From Streptomyces litmocidini (GTDB lineage: Bacteria; Actinomycetota; Actinomycetes; Streptomycetales; Streptomycetaceae), in assembly GCF_014649755.1 (NCBI RefSeq), contig NZ_BMTQ01000004.1:434001-498000 (forward strand): DNA of 64,000 nucleotides, in the 5' to 3' direction. Below, piece by piece: positions 59,201-64,000 of this stretch (positions are counted from its first letter, which is position 1; each line of letters begins with the position of its first letter). The notes under the pieces were generated by a model, which saw only the letters and a list, made by a program, of their open reading frames with translations, was not told the DNA's origin and searched no databases. Position numbers and translations under genes: made by a program.

Positions 59201-59964
59201 GGCACGGCCTGGAGGGCGGGGGTGTACTTGGCGTTCAGCCGGATCGTCCGCAGCCGGCCGGCGAAGAGCTTCCGCCCGGCCTCGCGGATCTTGCCGGTCT
59301 CCTGGTCCTCCTGGCCGAAGCCCTTCACGACCCGGACGCCGGTCACGGCCCCGTCGACGACGCCGGCGACGACGGCCGCCTGCTGCTGCGCGTGCCAGGT
59401 GGCGGGGTGGAGGCGGGTGCGGCTGCGCTTGGCGATCCACCAGAGGGCGGGGGCGACGGCGAGCGCGACGAGGGTGAGCGGGATCGACAGCCAGGCCATG
59501 ACGGCCAGCGAGATGAGGAACAGCAGGACGTTCCCGACGGTCATCGGGAGCATGAAGAGCAGGCCCTGGATCAGCTGGAGGTCGCTGGTGGCCCGCCCCA
59601 CGACCTGCCCGGTGGACAGCTCGTCCTGCCGCCGCCCGTCGAGCCGGGTGACCGTGCCGTACATGTCGGTCCGCAGGTCGTGCTGGACGTCGAGGGCGAG
59701 GCGTCCGCCGTAGTAGCGGCGGACGTAGGTGAGGAGGTAGACGAGGGCGGCGGCGGCGATGAGCAGCCCCGTCCAGACGCCGAGGCTCCGGGTCCTCGTC
59801 CCGATGACGTCGTCGATGATCACCTTGGTGATGAGCGGCACGAGGGCGAGCAGGGCCATGCCCGCGAGTGAGGATCCCAGGGCGAGCAGCGTGTTCGCCT
59901 TGTACCGCCACGCGTATCCGGCCAGCCTGCGCGCCCAGCCCCGCTGTTTCTCCCCGACCGCCAC
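56242..59964 (-). CDS. Fused heterodimer-type ABC exporter with one degenerate ATP site
   Basis: A 1240-residue fusion of two half-exporters, each with six membrane helices and an ABC domain. First ATPase: Walker A 'VGASGSGKST' (about residue 370), 'VPEDSFLFSDT' (Q-loop Gln replaced by Glu), 'LTLSGGQRQR', Walker B 'LLLLDDATSAVD' with Asp instead of catalytic Glu. Second ATPase: 'VGETGAGKST' (about 1025), 'VPQEAYLFAGT', 'NLSAGQRQLIALAR', 'VLLLDEATAALD' with Glu. One consensus and one degenerate site is typical of heterodimeric exporters. The linker (about residues 570-650) is long and acidic. GTG 59964 with GGGAGG is preferred over 60006. Substrate unknown, probably a drug or lipid. Confidence 0.9.
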   Translation of the reverse strand: MAVGEKQRGWARRLAGYAWRYKANTLLALGSSLAGMALLALVPLITKVIIDDVIGTRTRSLGVWTGLLIAAAALVYLLTYVRRYYGGRLALDVQHDLRTDMYGTVTRLDGRRQDELSTGQVVGRATSDLQLIQGLLFMLPMTVGNVLLFLISLAVMAWLSIPLTLVALAVAPALWWIAKRSRTRLHPATWHAQQQAAVVAGVVDGAVTGVRVVKGFGQEDQETGKIREAGRKLFAGRLRTIRLNAKYTPALQAVPALGQVAVLALGGWLAYRHQITLGTFVAFSSYLASLVGPVRMLAMVLTVGQQARAGVERVYDLIDTEPVIEDGTKELPADAPATVEFDDVSFAYEDGRPVLDGFSLEIRPGETVAVVGASGSGKSTVSLLLPRFYDVAHGAVLVGGHDVRELTLDSLRAAIGLVPEDSFLFSDTVAANIAYGVPDATREQIETAARAAQADRFIAELPDGYDTKVGEHGLTLSGGQRQRVALARAILTDPRLLLLDDATSAVDAKVEHEIHEALKSVMAGRTTLLIAHRRSTLGLADRIAVLDEGRLADIGTHAELEERSPLFRRLLTDPEELGAVSPGHLVPQEELPEDRTLRAELDAEFDAERGITPALWVRDETTGRESPAPGATPELLAAVEALPPATDTPDIDEARAVAPEDAYGLRRLLRGFGAPLLISLGLVALDAGAGLLLPVLIRHGIDEGVNRLAIGAVWAASALALVTVLVQWVAQTAETRMTGRTGERVLYALRLKIFAQLQRLGLDYYERELTGRIMTRMTTDVDALSTFLQTGLVTAFVSVVTFFGIMVALLVLDLQLALVVFATLPVLAVATYYFRRSSVKAYELARERISVVNADLQESVSGLRIVQAFRREQAGAARFAERSDEYRRARVRGQWLISVYFPFVSLLSSAAAAAVMIVGANRIEAGTLTTGALVAYLLYIDLFFAPVQQLSQVFDGYQQAAVSLKRMQELLQEPTSTAAADAPLDVLSLRGEIAFEDVSFAYGAEEEALTGIDLRIPAGQTVAFVGETGAGKSTLVKLVARFYDPTSGRVTADGTDLRDLDLTAYRHRLGVVPQEAYLFAGTVRDAIAYGRPEATDAEVEAAARAVGAHDMIATLDGGYLHEVAERGRNLSAGQRQLIALARAELVDPDVLLLDEATAALDLATEAQVNQATDRLAGRRTTLVVAHRLTTAARADRVVVMDHGRVAEDGTHDELLALGGRYATLWNTFIGEAEESEPERV

Positions 59965-60113
59965 GAGGGCCTCCCGTTCGTCCTGTTCTACCGGAAGGCC
60001 CAACACGGCCGACGTGCCATTTCATCCCGCCGCAACAATCGCCGCCGGAGCGGGTAGGAGTCCCCGGGGCCGCCGGACGGGCGGCTCCGTGGGCGGAGGG
60101 GAAGGGGAGGTCC

Positions 60114-60485
60114 GTGGGAAAGGCCGAGGAGGACAGGCCGTACCGGTGGGGGCGGCTGTACGCGGCGCTGCGGGCGGTGCACGGGTTCGCGGCGGCCGGG
60201 CGGGTGACGCCGGCGACGGACCGTGAGCTGGAGGACACGGCCAGCAGGCCCCGGACGGTCTTCCGGGGCTTCCTGCGGAACGCGGGCCTCGACGTGCTGG
60301 CGGCCCGGGAACGGGGCGGGGCCGTCGCCGAGGCCGCGGCGACGGCCTTCGCCGACGTGGCGCGGCTGATCCCCCCGCGGCGCATGGAGGGCGACCAGAT
60401 CACCCCGCGGGCGGAGCGGTTCCGCCAGGGGTACGAGGCGCAGCTCGCCGAGTACCGGAAGGCCTGGGAGGGGCTCGTCGACTGA
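60114..60485 (+). CDS. Orphan protein recalling the C-terminal domain of Cas8c/Csd1
   Basis: A 123-residue, mostly helical protein. GTG 60114 follows GGGGAGG. The order 'YRWGRLYAALRAVHGFA', 'TDRELEDTASRPRTVFRGFLRNAG', then a long helix and 'RFRQGYEAQLAEYRKA' resembles from memory the C-terminal domain of type I-C Cas8c (G-R-L-F-A-V-L; A-T-I-R-D-R..A-S..P..V-F; F..G-Y-x-x-Q). That domain can act alone as the Cas11c small subunit. There is no CRISPR array or cas gene in the window, so this may be an exapted or convergently similar protein. Otherwise unknown. Confidence 0.55.
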   Translation: MGKAEEDRPYRWGRLYAALRAVHGFAAAGRVTPATDRELEDTASRPRTVFRGFLRNAGLDVLAARERGGAVAEAAATAFADVARLIPPRRMEGDQITPRAERFRQGYEAQLAEYRKAWEGLVD

Positions 60486-60489
60486 GCGA

Positions 60490-60526
60490 CCCGCCCGCCC
60501 GGCCCCCCACGGGCCTGGCGGGCGGG
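60490..60526. terminator. Hairpin between convergent genes
   Basis: CCCGCCCGCC (60490-60499) pairs perfectly with GGCGGGCGGG (60517-60526), with an inner GGCCC/GGGCC helix. It follows the orphan gene's stop by 4 bp and precedes the convergent TPP-enzyme stop at 60615. Confidence 0.65.
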
Positions 60527-60614
60527 AGGCGCTCCGCCCCGCGGCGGGCGGGGTCACTCGCTCCACGACGGGCGGGTCGCCGGGCCCCACGACCGGGCGG
60601 GCCGCCCGCCCCCG

Positions 60615-62297
60615 TCACAGGTGCGTCGGCTCGAACATCCTCAGGAGGGCCGGGAGGACCACCACCGACGGGCCCGGGGCGGCGAGGGCCTTCGCGAGGT
60701 CCGTCGCCAGGGTCTCCGGGGTCGTCAGGGTGGCGGGGACGCCGAAGGACTCGGACAGGGCGACGAAGTCCGGGCGGGTGAGCTCGGTGGCCGTGGCCTC
60801 GCCGAACGCGCCCGTCATGTACTCCCGCAGGATCCCGTAGCCGCCGTCGTCGACGATCAGCCAGGTCACGTCGAGGCCGTACTGCTTCGCCGTCGCCAGC
60901 TCCGCGATCGAGTACATCGCGCCGCCGTCGCCGGAGACCGCGAGGACCGGCTGGGACGGGTCGGCGACGGCCGCGCCGAGGGCGGCGGGGAAGCCGTAGC
61001 CGAGGCCGCCCGCGCCCTGGGCGGAGTGCATCGTGTTCGGGTGCCGCGCGTCGAAGGCCGACCACGCCCAGTACGCCAGGATCGTCATGTCCCAGAAGCT
61101 CGGGGCCCGGTCCGGGAGCGCCTCCCGGACCGCCGCGACGATCCGCTGCTCCAGACCGAGGTCCTGCGCGGCGATCCGGTCCCGCACCTTGCCGAGGACG
61201 GCCGAGACCCGCTCGGGGGCGGCCGGGTCGGTGCGCTCCCCGACCGTCTCCAGGAGCGCCTGGAGCGCGAGGCGGGCGTCCGCGTGGATGCCGAGCGCCG
61301 GGTGGTTGGACTCCAGCTTGCCCGCGTCGGCCTCGATCTGGATCACCCGGCCGCGCGGGGCGAACGTGTGGTAGTTCGAGGACAGCTCGCCGAGGCCCGA
61401 GCCGACGACGAGGAGGACGTCGGCGTCCTCCAGGAAGTCCGTGGTGTGCCGGTCCTCCAGCCAGGACTGGAGCGACAGCGGGTGCTCCCACGGGAAGGCG
61501 CCCTTGCCGCCGAAGGTGGTGACGACGGGGACGTCGAGCTTCTCGGCGAGCGCGAGGAGCTTGCCGGAGGCGTCGGAGCGGACGACCCCGCCGCCCGCGA
61601 TGATCGCGGGCCGCTCGGCGTTCTCCAGGAGGTGCGCGGCGACCGCCGTCAGCTCGGGGCGCGGGGCGACCTCCTCGGGCGTCGCGTCCATGGCGGTGAC
61701 CACCGGCAGGCCCGTCCCGGCGAGGAGCACGTCCTGCGGGATCTCCACCCAGACCGGCCCGTGCGGGGCGGTGAGCGCCGATTCCCAGGCCGCCGCGATC
61801 GCGGAGGGGATCTGGGACTGCGTGCGGACCGTGTGGACGGACTTCACGACGTCCCGGAAGGAGGCCTGCTGGTCGCGGAGCTCGTGGAGGTAGCCGTGCC
61901 GGCCGCCGCCGAGCCCGGCCGCCGGGATCTGGCTGCCGATGGCGAGGACGGGGGCGGAGGCGGCGGCCGCCTCCTGGAGCGCGGCGAGCGACATGAGGGC
62001 GCCGGGTCCGGTGGAGAGGAGGAGGGGTGCCGCCTCGCCGGTGATCCGGCCGTACGCGTCGGCGGCGAAGCCGGCGTTGTTCTCGACGCGGAGGCCGACG
62101 TAGCGGAGGTCGGAGCGGCGCAGGGCGTCGAACATGCCGAGGGCGTGCTGGCCGGGGAGTCCGAAGACGGTGGTGGCGCCGAGGCCGGTGAGGGTCTCGA
62201 CGACGAGGTCGCCGCCGTTCCGCCCCTCGGGCGGGTTGAGGGCGGCTTCCGTCTGGGCCGCGGTCGGACGCAGCACGAGGTCGTGGTCGTGGGTCAT
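60615..62297 (-). CDS. Thiamine-diphosphate enzyme of the acetolactate-synthase family
   Basis: A 560-residue enzyme. 'TTVFGLPGQHALGMFDALR', catalytic Glu 72 in 'RVENNAGFAADAYGRITG', 'LLLSTGPGALMSLAAL', 'IAGGGVVRSDASG' and 'AVSGDGGAMYSIAELATAKQYG' followed by 'LIVDDGGYG' (Asp-Asp in place of the common Asn-Asn end of the ThDP motif). Members decarboxylate 2-keto acids or carboligate; the substrate here is unknown. It follows speB on the same strand after 130 bp, so it may act on a product of guanidino-compound or arginine breakdown. ATG at 62297. Confidence 0.82.
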   Translation of the reverse strand: MTHDHDLVLRPTAAQTEAALNPPEGRNGGDLVVETLTGLGATTVFGLPGQHALGMFDALRRSDLRYVGLRVENNAGFAADAYGRITGEAAPLLLSTGPGALMSLAALQEAAAASAPVLAIGSQIPAAGLGGGRHGYLHELRDQQASFRDVVKSVHTVRTQSQIPSAIAAAWESALTAPHGPVWVEIPQDVLLAGTGLPVVTAMDATPEEVAPRPELTAVAAHLLENAERPAIIAGGGVVRSDASGKLLALAEKLDVPVVTTFGGKGAFPWEHPLSLQSWLEDRHTTDFLEDADVLLVVGSGLGELSSNYHTFAPRGRVIQIEADAGKLESNHPALGIHADARLALQALLETVGERTDPAAPERVSAVLGKVRDRIAAQDLGLEQRIVAAVREALPDRAPSFWDMTILAYWAWSAFDARHPNTMHSAQGAGGLGYGFPAALGAAVADPSQPVLAVSGDGGAMYSIAELATAKQYGLDVTWLIVDDGGYGILREYMTGAFGEATATELTRPDFVALSESFGVPATLTTPETLATDLAKALAAPGPSVVVLPALLRMFEPTHL

Positions 62298-62337
62298 GGG
62301 ATCCCTTGGCTCGGTGGTCGGATGCGGCCCGGTGGGC

Positions 62338-62384
62338 GGGTTGTGCCCACCCGTTCCGCCCCGCGGAACGCACGCCCACAACCC
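62338..62384. other. Bipartite hairpin between speB and the TPP-enzyme gene
   Basis: GGGTTGTG (62338-62345) pairs with CACAACCC (62377-62384), and GTTCCGC pairs with GCGGAAC inside, with a symmetrical 7-nt internal loop. It could be a partial terminator after speB or a regulatory leader of the downstream gene. Confidence 0.5.
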
Positions 62385-62427
62385 GGGCGGCGCGGGTCGG
62401 GCACCGCCCGGCCCGCGCCCGCGGAGG

Positions 62428-63405
62428 TTACTTCGCGTCGCGCGCCGCCGCGATCTGGCGGGACATGATCGTCGTCAGTTCGTACGCCGTGTGGGAGGCG
62501 GCGACCGCGGTGATCTCGGCGTGGTCGTAGGCCGGGGCGACCTCGACGACGTCGGCGGAGACCAGGTTGCAGGAGGAGAGGCCGCGGAGGATCTCCAGGA
62601 GCTCGCGGGAGGTCATGCCGCCGGCCTCGGGGGTGCCGGTGCCGGGGGCGTGGGCCGGGTCGAGGCAGTCGATGTCGATGGAGATGTACAGCGGGCGGTC
62701 GCCGATGCGCTGGCGCAGCTGGTCGGCGACCTCGTCGGCGCCGCGGCGGTAGACGTCGGAGGAGGTGACGATGCCGAAGCCGAGCTTCTCGTCGTCGGTG
62801 AGGTCCTGCTTGCCGTAGAGCGGGCCGCGGGTGCCGACGTGGGAGAGGGCGGAGGTGTCGAGGATGCCCTCCTCGACGGCGCGGCGGAACGGGGTGCCGT
62901 GCGTGTACTCGGCGCCGAAGTAGGTGTCCCAGGTGTCGAGGTGCGCGTCGAAGTGGAGCAGGGCGACGGGGCCGTGCTTCTTGGCGACGGAGCGGAGCAG
63001 CGGCAGGGCGATGGTGTGGTCGCCGCCGAGGGTCATCATGCGGGCGCCGGTGCCGAGGAGGTCGTCGGCGGCGGCCTCGATGGTCTCGACGGCCTCGTTG
63101 ATGTTGAACGGGTTGGCGGCGATGTCGCCGGCGTCCGCGACCTGGGCGAGGGCGAAGGGGGAGGCGTCCTGCGCCGGGTTGTAGGGGCGGAGGAGGCGGG
63201 AGGCCTCGCGGATGGCGTTGCCGCCGAAGCGGGCGCCGGGGCGGTAGGAGACGCCGGTGTCGAAGGGGACGCCGACCACGGCGACGTCGGCGGTGCCGAC
63301 CTCGTCGAGGCGCGGCAGACGGGCGAACGTCGCGGGACCGGCGTACCGCGGGATGCGGGACGAGTCGATCGGGCCGCGGAAGGCGTTCTGGTCGCTGCTG
63401 CTCAT
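62428..63405 (-). CDS. speB: Agmatinase / guanidinobutyrase-type ureohydrolase
   Basis: A 325-residue binuclear manganese ureohydrolase. '[13 protein letters not shown]', '[16 protein letters not shown]' and '[22 protein letters not shown]' carry the metal-binding Asp and His residues. '[22 protein letters not shown]' is the substrate-loop block. It hydrolyses agmatine or 4-guanidinobutyrate to urea plus amine; the two cannot be separated by eye. ATG at 63405. Divergent from a PucR gene that probably controls it. Confidence 0.9.
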   Translation of the reverse strand: MSSSDQNAFRGPIDSSRIPRYAGPATFARLPRLDEVGTADVAVVGVPFDTGVSYRPGARFGGNAIREASRLLRPYNPAQDASPFALAQVADAGDIAANPFNINEAVETIEAAADDLLGTGARMMTLGGDHTIALPLLRSVAKKHGPVALLHFDAHLDTWDTYFGAEYTHGTPFRRAVEEGILDTSALSHVGTRGPLYGKQDLTDDEKLGFGIVTSSDVYRRGADEVADQLRQRIGDRPLYISIDIDCLDPAHAPGTGTPEAGGMTSRELLEILRGLSSCNLVSADVVEVAPAYDHAEITAVAASHTAYELTTIMSRQIAAARDAK

Positions 63406-63435
63406 GGTCGGGGTCCTCCTGGGGGTGAACGGGTG

Positions 63436-63504
63436 ATCGGTGTCGACGGTAGGTCGTCCGCGCCCCCCGCTGAAGTGTACGTTTCCTCCACTCCTGACAC
63501 CGAT
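63436..63504. promoter_or_regulatory. Separated inverted repeat between speB and PucR genes
   Basis: ATCGGTGTC (63436-63444) and GACACCGAT (63496-63504) are perfect 9-bp reverse complements 51 bp apart. They flank the promoters of both divergent genes, a layout fit for looping or for two half-sites of the PucR regulator. Confidence 0.5.
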
Positions 63505-63520
63505 GATGTACGAAGGAACC

Positions 63521-64000
63521 ATGAGCAGCATGTCCGCCCCGGAGCCCGGCTCCGCTCCCCCGGCGCCGCCGGTGCCGCTCGCCGCGCTGCTCGCCCGCCC
63601 CGACCTGGGCCTGCGGCTGCTCTCCGGGCCCGAGGACGTCCCGCTGCACTGGGTGCACACCTCGGAGATGGCCGACCCCTGTCCGTACCTGCTCGGCGGC
63701 GAGCTGCTCATGACGGCGGGCGTGCAGCTCACCGATCCGGCGCACTACGTCGGCCGGGTCGTGGAGGCGGGGGCCGCGGCGCTCGCCTTCGGGGTGACCC
63801 CGGTGTGGGACACGGTGCCGCCGGAGCTCGTCGCCGCGTGCGGGCGGCACGGCCTGCCGCTCGTGGAGGTCCCGCCCCGGACCCCGTTCACGGCGGTGGC
63901 ACGGGCGCTGTGGCGGCTGATGGCGGAGGCCCGGCTGCACGAGCTGCGCCGGGTGACCGAGGCCCAGCAGTCGCTGGCGGCGGCCGCGGCCCGGCCGGCC
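63521..64000 (+). CDS. PucR-family regulator, N-terminal part only
   Basis: 160 codons to the window edge. After an Ala/Pro-rich start, '[27 protein letters not shown]' is the classic start of the PucR N-terminal sensor domain (W-x-H-x-S-E-x-x-x-P..L-x-G-G-E-L-L-L-T-T-G), followed by '[33 protein letters not shown]'-type sequence. The helix-turn-helix should lie beyond base 64000. ATG at 63521 after CGAAGGAACC. Divergent from speB, likely its activator. Confidence 0.85.
   Translation, partial: MSSMSAPEPGSAPPAPPVPLAALLARPDLGLRLLSGPEDVPLHWVHTSEMADPCPYLLGGELLMTAGVQLTDPAHYVGRVVEAGAAALAFGVTPVWDTVPPELVAACGRHGLPLVEVPPRTPFTAVARALWRLMAEARLHELRRVTEAQQSLAAAAARPA

Overview
The window is about 64 kb of very GC-rich (roughly 70-75%) actinobacterial chromosome. 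Strong third-position G/C bias, many GTG starts, 4-bp start/stop overlaps, SARP, PucR and LuxR-type regulators, desferrioxamine-type (NIS) synthetases and S37/GH3 secreted hydrolases point to a Streptomyces. I see no rRNA, tRNA, CRISPR array, phage module or intact insertion sequence.

Left part (1-20 kb), accessory in character: an HxlR regulator divergent from a CMD-family protein across a near-perfect operator; a LysR remnant against a cupin gene; two divergent IucA/IucC siderophore synthetases; two exported proteins (a phytase-like esterase and a possible CYTH-fold protein); an AlkZ-like DNA glycosylase; urate oxidase; a CrcB fluoride-channel pair; a single-copy DDE-transposase-like gene; a PucR regulator; a SARP with a textbook promoter; a damaged vWA lipoprotein gene; and a TrmB/LuxR-type regulator.

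Middle (19.5-44.3 kb): a coupled pair encoding an ABC permease and an unusual protein that joins an extracytoplasmic alpha/beta hydrolase to a cytoplasmic ABC ATPase; the myo-inositol catabolic operon iolC-iolB-iolD-mmsA with promoter and operator; an apparent operon of an MMPL exporter and three tandem secreted five-repeat propeller proteins, facing a TetR gene across two palindromes; a CPA2 antiporter; copper homeostasis (CsoR-type operator, copZ, hairpin, copA); a structured intergenic region beside citrate synthase resembling a 6C RNA; and recD2.

Right part (44.5-64 kb): an I36 inhibitor-like secreted protein; a LacI-controlled three-gene carbohydrate operon (Gfo/Idh oxidoreductase, DUF993 aldolase-like protein, TIM-barrel isomerase); a P-loop kinase; an LppU-like membrane protein; a scar where a divergent EamA/LysR pair lost both 5' ends; Tat-exported GH3 and S37 peptidase; a fused heterodimer-type ABC exporter; an orphan protein recalling the C-terminal domain of Cas8c; and a TPP enzyme/agmatinase (speB)/PucR group running off the edge.

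Best candidates for something undescribed: the mmpL-propeller operon, the hydrolase-ABC fusion, the two-hairpin RNA beside citA, and the orphan Cas8c-CTD-like gene. Several accessory genes (LysR x2, EamA, vWA lipoprotein, cupin ends) carry deletions, so the region looks like one where genes are being lost.
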